From Neopestalotiopsis rosae (lineage: Eukaryota; Ascomycota; Sordariomycetes; Amphisphaeriales; Sporocadaceae): a stretch of 64,000 bases of DNA. The first letter of the stretch is position 1. The number at the start of each line of letters is the position of its first letter. Below the pieces are notes generated by a model. It was not told the DNA's origin. It searched no databases and was given only the letters and a program-made list of their open reading frames with translations. The stretch covers positions 930,001 through 994,000 of the forward strand of contig JALGAS010000006.1 in assembly GCA_023078685.1 (NCBI GenBank), written 5' to 3'. This document shows positions 53,399-64,000 of this stretch, one piece after another. The position numbers were made by a program, and so were the translations under genes.

Positions 53399-56234
53399 AT
53401 GAATGAGGATCATCCAGAACACGGATCACCGAGTGGCAGCGCTACCCCTGCAAAGAACGCCGCAGACCGATTCGATTCATATGAAGTCAGCAACGAGGAA
53501 AAAATCAAATCGGTAAGTTTGTGTTTATTTTTGCCGTGGCAAGGTCGTGGCTGGTTTCCACTACTTCGCGTTGTTTTGTTTCTTGTAAAAGAACTTTGCC
53601 TTTCGATATTCCTGCTAATTGCAACGGATTATCGACCAGGCCAAGTCCAAGACAAGGCAAGTCAGGATGGGAACCGCCGGGACATCATCCAACGCCACGA
53701 CCCTCGTCGTGCCTGATATTAGGGACGATGAGAGTTTTGGAGAGCTCGCACGGAAGCTGTCACTGTATGTTTGATACTCCATCTGGCAGTCTATATTCCC
53801 GTCCCGCTCACGAGCAGCGGGTACAGAACAAATACTAACATCTTGGCAGATGCATCATTGATGCCGTTCAGTCACCCCTGAGCTGGGACGACTTGCGCAG
53901 TAGCAAGCACATTAAGACCATCCAGCCGTTTATCGACCATCTCTCAAGCTCGGTACATCACCCTGCTTTGGTCGCTGCTCTACTTGCACTTAAGGGCCAT
54001 TTCGTGGCCATTGAATCAGACGATGACTGTGGTATCAACTCCTCGCGTGGTCTCGCCTGCGAATTGATTGCATGGCAGTTTGTTCTGACATTGTCCGAGC
54101 GAGACACTTTGGACTACTTGCTATTCGAACTTCGCAGTGATGGGTCCTTTGCACCTCCAGATGAAGACGAAGAGGCTGCGTGCGGCTACTCGCATCATAT
54201 CGAGCATACTGGTACTATCCGCTCAACCCAGAGCGGCCTCCCACCTCTCCCAAATGAGCGTACCGCTCTTCTACCGGGGCGATCTACCGGCAACAGCAGC
54301 GCCGCGCAGTCTCGTGCCTCGAGTGCAACCTTTATAAACCAACGTCAAGAATGTAGTGACAACGAGCCTTCGGCATTCTCGAGACCCTTTGTGGACCTCA
54401 ACACTTTGGAGATAGCCGCCGTGTCGAATGCCAAGAAGTTCCTGTCCCAGCGTGTGGTCCAGGATCTCATCGACGCCATCTGGCGTGGTGACGTTGTATT
54501 CTGGGACGCGCTGACTGCCAGATCGATCAAGAAGCCACGCATTTATCGCCGCAGCGAGGCCCAGGGTAGAACCCTCTTACGCCATCTAGTGAAGGGTCCG
54601 GAAGGCACTGATCCCTGGACGCGTCTACGAGTGCCAAGGTACATGAAGGCATTTGAGATGATGTTCTTCCTAATGCTGCTGGCTCTCTTCTTCACTGTCA
54701 GCTTGATGAAAGTCACAGACCACATCACTCCCTGGGAAATCGTCTTCTACGCATTCATGGCCGGTTTCACGATTCAGGAGTGGAACCAGTTCATTGAAAA
54801 TGGTGCCCATTTCTTCAGCACGGACATCTGGAACTTGTGGGATATAGGCATCATCTGCATTGGAACGACATTTTTTGTGCTGCGCATGATTGGCACGGTT
54901 ATGGGCCACACACCTGTCAGGGACGAAGTTGCATTCGCAGTCTTGGCGCTGCTTAGCTTGTTCTTGACACCGCGCTTGTTCAGTCTTATGAGTTTGAACA
55001 AGTACTATGGCACCCTAGTCCCGTGTCTGAAGGAGATGGGAAAACAGTTTATTCGGTTCTTGGGCTTTGTCCTCATCATCCACTTTGGCTTCGTCACCAC
55101 CTTTATCCTACTCGCGAGAGGCCACTTCCCTCTGGACAGATTGCTCATCACCACCCTCAAGGTCTTCTTTGGTGCAGGTGTTGCCGGATTCGATGTGGCT
55201 CCCCAAATCTCCCCGTATCTGGGTCTGCCAGTCATGGTCATTTGTAAGTGTTTGAACTCTTCCACTACTGCTCAACAGCCTCAGATCAGACTCCGCAGAA
55301 TTACTCGACTTGAGAGGCACGAAAGAGGACTGAGTAATTAGATGCTAACCTATTCTCTAGTCGTCTGCTTGACCAACCAATTGTTGATCACGAGTATGAT
55401 GGCTCACATCAGCAACAGTCTTCGCCAGGTACTTGACTCTAGCCGTGAAGAGTATCTATATGTGTATTCCGTTTATGTTCTCGAGTCCTCGAACTCGGAC
55501 AAGCTCACCTACTTCTTCATTCCTCTGGTAAATAAACATCATTCATCCTTCAGCTGCGCAACCTTTCTAACATTGTGCAGAACCTTGTACCTGTTGTCGC
55601 TCAACTTGCCCTGTTCTTCATGCAAGATGAGACTGCTGAGCGAATTCGCATCGCCCTTCTCAAGCTCACACATGCTCCCATTATGGTTGCCATCTGCGTC
55701 CTTGAGCGTTGGGAGGAATGGCAGCATGGCCGCCGCGCTCACCAGTTCGATAGCCTGCGCTTCTGGACTGTGAATGGCAATGACAACCGCCCAGTCCAGG
55801 CCATCAACAAGAAGACCAGTGGCGGAACCCGAGTTCCCAAATTCGGCCGCCAGCCTCCCAAGGGCGCCGACGGATGGCAAGTCCCGAAGGATCTGGTGAT
55901 GAAGTCGAGAAAGCCGACAAGAGATGCAAAGATACTTGCCAATGGAATCTCTCAGCCCCCTCCAGCATCAGCGCCAACCAGCGGCAACGGCAAACTTATC
56001 GAAGCCCCAGCAAAGCCGGCTCCCCAGGTGCAGACGGAGCAGCAAACTCAACTGTGGACCCAAGTCAACTCCAACGAGATGGAAATGTTGCGCATGCTCA
56101 AGGAGCTCACTGCCCAAGTTCAAGAGTTGAAGGCGGATCTGGCTGCTCAAAAGCATGAGGCTGCTCAGAAGCCTGAGGCTGCTCAGAAGCATGAGGTCAC
56201 TTCTAAAAAGGAGGGATCCAAGAAGAAGAAATGA
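53399..56234 (+). CDS. YVC1: YVC1-type TRP-like cation channel
   Basis: Five exons (53399-53512, 53640-53764, 53850-55243, 55361-55527, 55581-56234) join in phase to 817 residues. The soluble N-terminal half is followed by a membrane domain from about residue 343, with AFEMMFFLMLLALFFTVSLM and ELWDIGIICIGTTFFVLRM-like segments, and a pore-region candidate around LKVFFGAGVAGFD. It resembles yeast Yvc1, a vacuolar Ca2+-releasing TRP channel. The C-terminal tail has a predicted coiled coil and ends in a Lys-rich stretch; three AAQKxE units (18-bp repeats at 56142-56195) lie just before it. Localisation to the vacuole is by homology only. Confidence 0.88.
56142..56195 (+). repeat. 18-bp coding tandem repeat, three units
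   Basis: Units encode AAQKHE, AAQKPE and AAQKHE near the C terminus of the channel protein. Likely to vary in number between strains. Confidence 0.65.
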
Positions 56235-56487
56235 TCAGCCAACGAATGTAACATAGTCATGCCAAAACAAAAGGAGGGATCAGTGTAAAATATTTAAACT
56301 TGGAATGAATTGAAAGTGCTCACATTCCTCATGACACAAAATTGTTTCGCAATGATACCATTGATGTGCATCACACTGAAGCAAATCTCAATTCCGAGAG
56401 TCTTGTATGTCTAGGTTGTTTTTCCAGCCCTGCTATACTACGAAATCTTTTGGTCCCACATCCTTAGGGAGCGAGAAGAGTCTATGG

Positions 56488-58524
56488 TTATACTTTCCGC
56501 CGTACCAATCCCTTGAAGAAATCGAAACTGTTCTCGTCGCTCTGGAGTGCCCACATCTTGCCCGTAGGCTTGTCGTCAGAATTCAGCTCCTCTGCCATGA
56601 GCATACCCCAGTCCCTGGTGATACCAACGATTCTAGCCCTGACACCGCCCTCGGCCTCGAGGGTCACTATCTGCCGCCCGTGAAGCCAGTGTGTGTAGTA
56701 TTTCCGTTCCATGTCTGCGTTGAATCCTGTTCGTACAAATTGACTGTAGAGTGTCTCGAGCCTGGTCAGTATCTTTGCGAGAAGTCTTTCGATTCTAAAG
56801 GGCGGCAGATGACTGGGCAGCAGAGCGTCCAACGATGTCGTGGGCCGGCCGTTGGTCGTGTTGATGCCGATACCCAGGACGATCTGGTAATTTCCAGCCG
56901 AGTAGGCGCAGTTGCTGAGGATACCACCAATCTTGACGTAGGGGGGCGCGTCGTCGCCCTTGTGGCGCGGGTCCCGGGCGTAGATGTCGTTGGGCCACTT
57001 GAGCTTGACCGGCAGGTCCTCGTAGCCCTTGTCGTAGCCGCGGATGGCCTCGACAATGGCGACGGCGGCGAGGTACTGGATAAAGACGATGGGGCGGCTC
57101 GCGGCCAGGTGCGCCGGGTGGTTGATGACGGTGGACATGATGAGGGAGCCGGCGGGGGCGACCCAGACGTTGTTGCCGCGGCCGCGGCCGGCTACCTGTG
57201 TCGTGGCGGCCAGCGTGAATCCCGTCGGGAGGCGCGAGAGGAGCTTGTAGTTCTTCTCGAGGAGCGTGTTGGTGCTCGTCACCACCTCGCCGTACATGAG
57301 CTGGTCGCCCCAGGTCTGGGCCTCGCGGTCGACTTCGCGGTACGCCTTGAGACCCGAATAAAAGACGTTGTGGTTGAAATAGGGCGTCTCCTTGGTGTCG
57401 GGCCACGTCTCGTCGTGGATCAGGACACGCTTTGTGATTGTGGAATAGTCAATGATGCCGTCGCTGTTGGCAGTCTGGCTACTGTCGTGCGAGAGCGTCC
57501 GCTTGAGAGCCTCCATGTTCCATTTGGTGTCTGGTTTCTCCAAGTGAAAGGTATCGTGCTCTCCCTTGATGTACTCTTCTCCGTCTTCCCTCGTGATTGC
57601 CTCTTCCAGACCGACGAGTAAGTCGTCCACATCGCTGCTGTGGAGAGCAGACAAGTGCATACGCGACAGCGAGGGGACGCCAGTGCTTTCTTGATTAACC
57701 TCTAGCCCAAGCTTCATAAGACATGCCTTCAGGAATGTGGCCCGGTCCTTGTCGGCTGCTTTAAGAGTGGCGATCAGCTCGTCATAGCCCGGAACATCGT
57801 TTTGTGGGCTTAGATTGGCTGGTGCAAACTCCGGGTGAGGTCCCGTAAGTAGAGCATGTCCCATGCCCACTTTGCAGTATACCAATGCCGCCTTCTTCTC
57901 GCCGCCATCGACGGCTATCTCATCGGCATAGCTGGCAAGCACCTGATACTCGTCGGTCGCGTTTGGCTGAGGCACAAAGACTCCTCCTCCATTGTAGTAC
58001 GAGAGCACCTCATCGGGTAGAGCGCCTGCCTCTTTGAAAGCCTCCCGATCGACTTTCAGCTTGGCTACTCTTGCGCCTTTTTCACTGTGGTACTGAAAGC
58101 CCTTGTACGCACCACCTCGGCACGTTCCCGGGAAGAAGGCGAGTTCTCTCGGCCCCACGACCTCCATGCCCCGGTTGCCAACCTCGAACTCGCACTTTCT
58201 ACTGCCATAGTATCCGCCGGCACAGAAGCCTAGATACGCACCTCCCCTGCGCACATACTGCGAGATGATGCCATTCCCGGCGCCATTGAGGACGCGGCAG
58301 TAGCCGAGATCGGCGCCGCCGGGAAACACGAGCAATGCGCAGGATGCAGGCCACGGCTCCTTGAGCAGAGCAGTCTCATTGATGGGAATGACGGCGTAGT
58401 AGTTGGGCGCCAGCAGGCGGCGCAACGTATAGATGGCGTGCTTAACGGACTCTACTGTTGTGCCCGTGCCCGTATATACGAGCACATTGAGCTTCCGAGG
58501 CGTCATGATTAGCACGGCGGCCAA
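56488..58524 (-). CDS. BPL1: Biotin-protein ligase (holocarboxylase synthetase)
   Basis: A single frame of 678 residues from 58524, or 672 from an in-frame ATG at 58506 (MTPRKLNVLVYTG), which is the more conserved start. The N-terminal half is the glutamine-amidotransferase-like domain of fungal biotin ligases (VFPGGADLGYCRVLNG, GGAYLGFCAGGYYG). The C-terminal half is the catalytic domain: GRGRGNNVW (about residue 445) binds biotinyl-AMP, and KLKWPNDIY and YVKIGGIL follow. It attaches biotin to acetyl-CoA and pyruvate carboxylases in the cytosol. It is divergent from the COA4 gene. Confidence 0.95.
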   Translation of the reverse strand: MAAVLIMTPRKLNVLVYTGTGTTVESVKHAIYTLRRLLAPNYYAVIPINETALLKEPWPASCALLVFPGGADLGYCRVLNGAGNGIISQYVRRGGAYLGFCAGGYYGSRKCEFEVGNRGMEVVGPRELAFFPGTCRGGAYKGFQYHSEKGARVAKLKVDREAFKEAGALPDEVLSYYNGGGVFVPQPNATDEYQVLASYADEIAVDGGEKKAALVYCKVGMGHALLTGPHPEFAPANLSPQNDVPGYDELIATLKAADKDRATFLKACLMKLGLEVNQESTGVPSLSRMHLSALHSSDVDDLLVGLEEAITREDGEEYIKGEHDTFHLEKPDTKWNMEALKRTLSHDSSQTANSDGIIDYSTITKRVLIHDETWPDTKETPYFNHNVFYSGLKAYREVDREAQTWGDQLMYGEVVTSTNTLLEKNYKLLSRLPTGFTLAATTQVAGRGRGNNVWVAPAGSLIMSTVINHPAHLAASRPIVFIQYLAAVAIVEAIRGYDKGYEDLPVKLKWPNDIYARDPRHKGDDAPPYVKIGGILSNCAYSAGNYQIVLGIGINTTNGRPTTSLDALLPSHLPPFRIERLLAKILTRLETLYSQFVRTGFNADMERKYYTHWLHGRQIVTLEAEGGVRARIVGITRDWGMLMAEELNSDDKPTGKMWALQSDENSFDFFKGLVRRKV

Positions 58525-58844
58525 TTGAACGAGTATGCAATTCCTTGTGGAAATGCGTATATGCGCTGTGAATAACAGGAAGATTGAGACCGATTGACTG
58601 AACTGCGCAAAATGATTAAATCCTATGTTAATTGATCCGCGCCGGCTATCCTCTCAACGATGGGGATCCCCAACAGCTCTCGGCTTGTAGGCTGAGGTAT
58701 AAATCCACAGCGGATGCTCGCGGACCTCAACACGGGCAATTGGAATGACTGGGGCCGCCCCAAGCCGCTAATAATAGTAAGCCGCGGTCTTGTTTTCGGT
58801 GCCCGAACCACCTTTCTACCCATTCGTTCAATACACCACGAACC
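58525..58844. other. Divergent promoter of BPL1 and COA4
   Basis: 320 bp between two divergent start codons. No distinct motif called. Confidence 0.4.
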
Positions 58845-59327
58845 ATGTCCAATGCTGAGAACAAGCAACAGGCTGCAGCTGCAGTCGACGATGATGAGCC
58901 TGATGATTGGTGAGTTAAAGATGCGACCATATATCTGCATGCAAAGCAAAACGGTCGTTCCACTGGCCATCGGCTGACGGTTTAACGTGGGTGATATGCA
59001 GGGACAAGCGGATCTTCAGCACCGGATGCGCAGGTACGAAACCAGCTCAATGGACCCTGGTTTCTTTGGTTAAGGGAATTCCTACAAGCATAAGATCGGC
59101 TGACCAATTCGGTTTATCAGATGAGAACATGAAAATGACAGACTGCTACTTTGAGAAGAAGGACTGGCGGGCTTGCAAAAAAGAAGTAAGTACATTCCTT
59201 CACCCGTCAGCTCACTTGCTGCGGTGATCACATCATGACTTACACCCGAATCACTCAGATGGAGATTTTTAGAGAATGTTGGAAGAGGAATAACAACGAC
59301 GAGCGAGTTTCCACAAAGGATGCATAA
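58845..59327 (+). CDS. COA4: Cytochrome c oxidase assembly factor COA4-like, CHCH protein
   Basis: Four tiny exons (58845-58909, 59002-59033, 59121-59185, 59259-59327) join in phase to 76 residues. The core is WDKRIFSTGCA, then DENMKMTDCYFEKKDWRACK and KEMEIFRECWKRNNND. This gives a C-x9-C-x9-C-x9-C pattern, the twin CX9C (CHCH) fold of intermembrane-space proteins imported by Mia40. Yeast Coa4 is needed for cytochrome c oxidase assembly. The acidic N-terminal tail (AAVDDDEPDDW) and the ending STKDA are also typical. It is easily missed because no exon exceeds 23 codons. Confidence 0.9.
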
Positions 59328-59742
59328 ACACCGCAGATGTTAATTTCTCAACTTGTACAATATCAACAAATTCAATTTCCATCGTACGCTGTCGAAGTTA
59401 CCAGCTTTATAATCCTACCCTCCAGACATACATCTCAGAATGTGAACAGCCTTTTCAGTGCTGCTCATCGACCTGATCTTCTAGTGCTTGGCGGCCACTA
59501 AAGCGCTAACTGACCACAGATTTCGGCCCGCATTGGCCCGGCCGCAGTGCCTGTACTGTGCACGACCCTGCTGCTACCTAGCTTTGGCGTTGGTTACAAG
59601 GCAGATGCCGTCACCAAAATTTCCAATCGTGAATACCTTCCACGTCAAGATTTGCGGTTTGTCTCGTGATTTACCTTTCCTTTACCTGCATTGTTACCAT
59701 TGCCGTTCTCTTACCGTGCAACCCCTCCCACATTCAGCCAAC
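59328..59742. other. Intergenic region between COA4 and MGM101
   Basis: Same-strand spacer of 415 bp. The frame stays open upstream of the MGM101 start from 59488, but that extension has no targeting or domain features and is not used. Confidence 0.45.
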
Positions 59743-60692
59743 ATGGCGTCCACGACCTCGATACCACTGCGATTCGCCTGCAGACAAATCAGAATCGTGT
59801 CACGGCCCTCGAGAACGTTTGTATCGGCCTCGAAATCGAAATCAGCTTCCACGTCCGCTTCTACAGCATCGCGGCCTGCCGCGGCCGCCGCTTCAAAGAC
59901 TCCTTCGAGGCCTGCAACTTCCGCGACGGCAACGCGAGCATCGCCAGCAGCAGCCAAGCCAGCCGCGGCAAAGCCGCCTACTTCTCCTCCCGCCGGTGCG
60001 CCGGGCTCTCACACGCCCGTACCTCAAGTATCCGGAGAACCGCTACCCGACGTACCATCCGCGGCGCAAAACGACAACTCGGGCTCGCCCATTGACTGGT
60101 CTTCATCGTTCCACGGTCTGGGTACCGCCAACTTTGGTCCCGAGGTCGCCACGGTTCTGCAGGAGCCGCTTGACGCCGACGATATCGAGGTCAAGCCCGA
60201 TGGTATCCTTTACCTGCCAGAGATCAAGTACCGGAGAGTATTGAATGCGGCTTTTGGTCCGGGAGGCTGGGGCTTGGCGCCTAGAGGAGACTTGCACGTT
60301 CAGGATAGGCTCGTGTATAGGGATTACGCATTGATTGCCCACGGAAGGTGAGATAACTCTTTTCTTGTCTTAATTCGACATTCTACTACAAAAGAGATAT
60401 ACTGACTACGGATCTGTCTACTAGGTTCATCGGCCAAGCGCGCGGAGAAATGCAGTACTTCAATGAGGACGGAATTTCAACAGCGGCCGAGGGCTGCAAG
60501 TCCAACGCCTTGATGCGATGCTGCAAGGACCTGGGTATTGCCTCGGAACTGTGGGATCCACGCTTTATTCGCAAGTTTATGAAGTCTCATGCGCAGCAAG
60601 TCTGGGTCGAGCATGTGGCGACCAAGAAGAAGAAGCAAATCTGGCTGAGAAAAGACGATGAAGTGCGATACCCATTTAAGAAGTCGGTGTAA
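59743..60692 (+). CDS. MGM101: Mitochondrial genome maintenance protein MGM101
   Basis: Two exons (59743-60347, 60425-60692) join in phase to 290 residues. MGM101 is a Rad52-like, ssDNA-binding annealing protein that maintains mitochondrial DNA. The start at 59743 gives an Arg/Ser-rich N terminus without acidic residues ([18 protein letters not shown]), a good mitochondrial presequence. A Ser/Ala/Pro-rich linker of about 80 residues follows. The conserved core begins at [11 protein letters not shown] and contains [43 protein letters not shown] and [20 protein letters not shown] (each motif matches the family). It is complete and of normal length. Confidence 0.95.
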
Positions 60693-61075
60693 AGATTACA
60701 GGAAAGATGTACGATACGGGGGAAAGCATATGGAATCAGTGATCTCACGACTAAAGGTGTCATCAAGGGCAGGAGGCGTCATGCGTATTGGAATTGGCCC
60801 TTGCTATACACGATTAGTCCGGTTGCTTTACAAAAGATAGACAAAGCAGGTCATCATAGAATAATGATACAAGCGCGCATAATAGTGCAGCTCTCTTCTC
60901 AATATCGATTGGTAAAAGTCGCTGCCTCACTGCATGTCACAGCCAAGCGAGTCGACAAAGTCGAAGAAATGAATATTGTAAGCATAAAACTCCTAGCGCC
61001 CCAATCCCAGACCCTAACCATGATGCCCTCAGAATCAGGAGTAGCTTCACTACTCCGTTCGAGGTTCTAGTAGTA
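60693..61075. other. Convergent 3' region of MGM101 and the REEP-like gene
   Basis: 383 bp with only short open frames. It should hold two 3' UTRs. No other signal. Confidence 0.4.
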
Positions 61076-62230
61076 CTATTTCGCAAACTCGTTCGACGGC
61101 GTTTGAGGGTGTGAAGGCGTTGGCGTTTCCGCGCCGGTGGTACTACCCCAACCCAGGAAGCTCCAAGGGCCCTTACTGCTGGCACTTCGATCCGTCTGAG
61201 GCCTTCTCTGCCTCACCTCCTCGTCCAAGTCTTCCTCGGTCCCGCTCTCGGCCTCGATCTTTTCAAAATCAACCTCGCTTCGGCTCTTGCTGAGAGCACT
61301 CCACATGCTCTGCCCGCTAGGCGGCCTAGATGTACCTGAAGCGTGCCCCTCGCCTCCGTCAAGGCTCATGCTCGGGAGTCTCTGCTCTGCTGTTGCAGCC
61401 GCTCCCGCTGCCTGACGTTCCTGCTCAGATTTCTCCAGCTGATTCGCCTCCTTGTCCAGTGCCGTCATCAAGAACGAGAGTTTCTCCCGCTGGTTCGCGA
61501 TAAAGTTCATCTTCTCACCCGCTCCTCGAATGTTGTCTGGGATCAAGTTGCCGCCAGCAGTCGGCACGTTGTCCGCATCCCGCTTGCCGTATGCGCCCGC
61601 GCCGGCAGTTCCCAGGGCGCTGACTCCCGTGGCCGCGCTCACGGCCCCCGCCAACAGGTTGTAAAAGTCCTGGCTGGCCCCCGTGGCTGAGCCTCCCACG
61701 TTGCCCGCCCACTTGGCCGTCGGCACGCTGAACCTAGCGAGCAGCGACTGCGTATAGGTCTGCGGCGCCTCCTTGGCGCGGACGTCGGCGCCCATGCCCT
61801 GCATGTCTTCTTCGCGTGTGGGCGGCATGCCCAGGACCTTTGTCTTGAGCATCTCGATAGCCTGTTTGAGGTAGGCCATGCCGGCGGCCTTGAGGCGGTC
61901 GTGCGCGCTGGCGATAAAGTCCTCGATCTGGGTCTCGTTGTCCTCGAGGTACGGGTGCAGGTACGTCTCGTACAGGTGGCGGGCGCCCTGGGTCTGGGGG
62001 AGGACCAGGTAGAGCAAAAAGAGCAGGCGCATGTAGGCGTAAAAGGGCACCCAGACGAGGATGAACTCGAACCACGACTCAACCAGGAGCGCGCAGGACA
62101 GCACCGACCAGTACATGAGCCATGGTGTCAGCTGCGCGGGGTCCGAGGTCTTGAGGGCCTTGTACGAGGCAAAGAGGGGAAAGAGGAAGGAGGCGATGGA
62201 CGAGAGGATCTTGGGAAATATGTCGAACAT
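61076..62230 (-). CDS. REEP/TB2-DP1-HVA22 family ER-shaping membrane protein
   Basis: A single frame of 384 residues. The N-terminal 90 residues are the TB2/DP1/HVA22 domain: two long hairpin membrane segments with LFPLFASYKAL, LMYWSVLSCALLVESW and YLVLPQTQGARHLYE. Proteins of this family (Yop1, REEP) bend endoplasmic reticulum tubules. The C-terminal 290 residues are hydrophilic, with a helical region (about 120-150), Gly/Ala-rich parts and a Ser-rich acidic tail. Longer than yeast Yop1 (about 180 residues), so it is nearer to the long REEP1-4-like fungal paralogue than to Yop1 itself. Confidence 0.9.
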   Translation of the reverse strand: MFDIFPKILSSIASFLFPLFASYKALKTSDPAQLTPWLMYWSVLSCALLVESWFEFILVWVPFYAYMRLLFLLYLVLPQTQGARHLYETYLHPYLEDNETQIEDFIASAHDRLKAAGMAYLKQAIEMLKTKVLGMPPTREEDMQGMGADVRAKEAPQTYTQSLLARFSVPTAKWAGNVGGSATGASQDFYNLLAGAVSAATGVSALGTAGAGAYGKRDADNVPTAGGNLIPDNIRGAGEKMNFIANQREKLSFLMTALDKEANQLEKSEQERQAAGAAATAEQRLPSMSLDGGEGHASGTSRPPSGQSMWSALSKSRSEVDFEKIEAESGTEEDLDEEVRQRRPQTDRSASSKGPWSFLGWGSTTGAETPTPSHPQTPSNEFAK

Positions 62231-64000
62231 GGCTGGCGATTTTGTTTTATTTCTTCAAGACCTTTTCGAATCAACTCGTCGCTGTCGGGGAGTATAGAGC
62301 GTAGGTATAACTATCTCTAGGCGCTATCTGCTGTGACGACTGGTGCTATCACGATAGCGCAATCGCGATAACCTATGGGTGTTGCTTGCGGCGTTTCGTT
62401 CCGGACTGGGTAAGAGCCAAGAGAAGATAAGTTATGGGGCAAGAAAACGAGCAGGATGATAATAAATTCAAAGGGAAGAAAAACAAACAATATTTGGTTA
62501 TCGGGTGAGCCGGCATAAACTCTCAGACAAATCTGAGGCGCTGTGACTTTTAGGTGAGGCTTGGTGGTTCCGGCCTTCTAACCTACCCTGTCCCAGCACC
62601 CAAAAAGTATGATGCTCAAGGTGCCTGATGACGACGGTATCCAAGAGGCAGCTGACGAACGGTAGGAATGCGGAATGCGGGGCTGAGCTCCTTTGGGTCC
62701 CCAAATGGTCCCCGGATGACCCCACGCTCGAGGGGTTCTGGTGGCCAAGCAAGCCAAGGTAGCTTCAGCTTATCGCGCCTGACCACTAAAGCCCTGGACC
62801 ACGAGTCGCAGGCTGACTTCTAGCGCTTGAAAGGTGAGGGGCAAGGGACCTTTGTTGCAGTGGAGCTCTGGTGTAGTACCGCTGATAGCCTTTGTGCGTG
62901 GTTATGTCCGGAGGTAGGTAGGCGAGGAGTTCAGCTAATAAGTAATCACCTGGGGTGAGCGACGTAATTTGGGCTGAAGATCACTGAAACATTGAAAGAG
63001 TTGGTAATGGAATGTGTTGCTCAGAGGAAACAGACTTCTATCCCGTCGTTTATAGCTGCTATTGTATCGTAATGGACACATATTTGCGATTCCAAGGCCA
63101 AACCCAACACGGATTCATCTTGGCAGCCTGGAAGTTATTTCGACACTATTACGCAGCCCCATGGTGGAATGAATATTGGTGCCTATTCGTGATGGTTTCG
63201 TGTCCACTCAGCAGAGTGGTATCAAGAGGGCAGCCTTTCGAGATGACCCGTTGGCTTCCGACTGAACAGGGTTGCATGGCCTCATAAGCACATTATTGCA
63301 ACCGTCTAATTGGCATCTCGATTGCAGGTGGCATCGCAGGTTCAGTGTGTCATAAACCCATCAGTAGGTCGGTCAGAACCAGTTTGAGAAAAGTATCATC
63401 ATTAGCAACTTTGCAAGCTTCGAGAAGTGTTCTAGGCGATACACCAAGAGACGGCGCAAAAGTCTCCATTACACGGTTTTATCATCACAAGCTTGCAGAC
63501 TAAGGTAATGCTTTGAGCAATAAACACTACACACTACCACTTCATGCATGTGAAGTCCAAGACAAGCTTTTGAGAACTTGATGAATCTCTACCAATACAA
63601 CAGGCAACATCTAATTGGCTCTCATTCCGGACCAGGCGCGATCTTGATATCTGGATATAGGTCACTCATCCAATTGTGCCCTGAAATCTTGTGTTATTTC
63701 CTGATTACAGTTCTGATTTCACGGGCATTTAATACCAGCTAAAACTTATTTTCACGATACACATACCCAAGTCTTTGAATGTCAGCAATGTACACATAGA
63801 CCAACGTCTATAAGATTTAGGATTGGCATCGGAAGAGGGAGGTTTGATGAGGCCGCGGAGAGGAGGGTTTTGCGTCTCTTAGGGTAACTGCAACATTGCC
63901 TAGGTACATTATACATTATGCCAGCTATCATATCTAGCCTTATCGTGACAAATCTCCAGATTGGTACAGTCCATTGCAGGACGTGGATTTGTTGAGGACT
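62231..64000. other. Right end of window, no gene seen
   Basis: Open frames are all under about 92 codons with no recognisable motif. No RNA gene or repeat was identified. The first part is the promoter of the REEP-like gene. Confidence 0.45.

Noticed and set aside
56407..57621. A 404-codon open frame antisense to BPL1
   Set aside because: It is a shadow of the GC-rich biotin ligase codons, with no recognisable domain.

Overview
The window is nuclear DNA of a filamentous ascomycete (Pezizomycotina). The evidence is the short GT..AG introns of about 50-110 nt in most genes, two HET-domain genes, Zn2Cys6 and bZIP-DUF3425 regulators, TRI12-type MFS transporters, RTA1 membrane proteins, and fungal housekeeping genes (biotin ligase, MGM101, COA4, YVC1-type channel). 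I cannot name the species. No rRNA gene, convincing tRNA, CRISPR array or intact transposon was seen.

Layout. 1-4.3 kb: a secreted GH5 glucanase and a large HET-domain gene. 5.0-20.3 kb: a compact metabolic cluster with two AtuA-like (DUF1446) proteins, an acyl-CoA ligase, a MaoC-type hydratase, two enoyl-CoA hydratase/isomerase proteins, an MFS transporter and a bZIP regulator. A BBE-type flavoenzyme follows tail to tail (20.5-22.0 kb). 24-27.5 kb: a small CCCH zinc-finger protein, a short repeat-bearing hypothetical and pyrroline-5-carboxylate reductase. 28.4-30 kb: a second HET-domain gene. 32-37 kb: a second MFS transporter and an FAD monooxygenase. 39-48 kb: two RTA1 paralogues bracketing a Zn2Cys6 regulator and an intron-rich MACPF-domain gene. 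49-52 kb: a secreted GH78-like glycosidase. 53-62 kb: conserved core genes (YVC1-type channel, BPL1, COA4, MGM101, REEP/DP1 protein). 62.2-64 kb: no gene seen.

The most interesting part is the 5.0-20.3 kb cluster. Five of its six CoA-type enzymes end in a peroxisomal PTS1-type tripeptide (PKL, SRL, SKL, SHL, SRL), so the pathway is probably peroxisomal. An exact 12-bp element, CTAATGATTCAG, occurs four times in the bases I read, each time in an intergenic region of this cluster and about 230-410 bp from a cluster start codon (7521, 9901, 14784, 16417). Two of these regions also share the 14-mer GCGTATTCGCTTGC. This looks like a co-regulated cluster acting on a branched or isoprenoid-like acyl-CoA, probably under the cluster's own bZIP factor. 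The substrate is unknown. There is no carboxylase, acyl-CoA dehydrogenase/oxidase or thiolase in the cluster, so general peroxisomal enzymes would have to complete any degradation.

Exon structures were joined by hand from splice consensus, reading-frame phase and family conservation. Where the phases close exactly I say so. The MACPF gene is only outlined.
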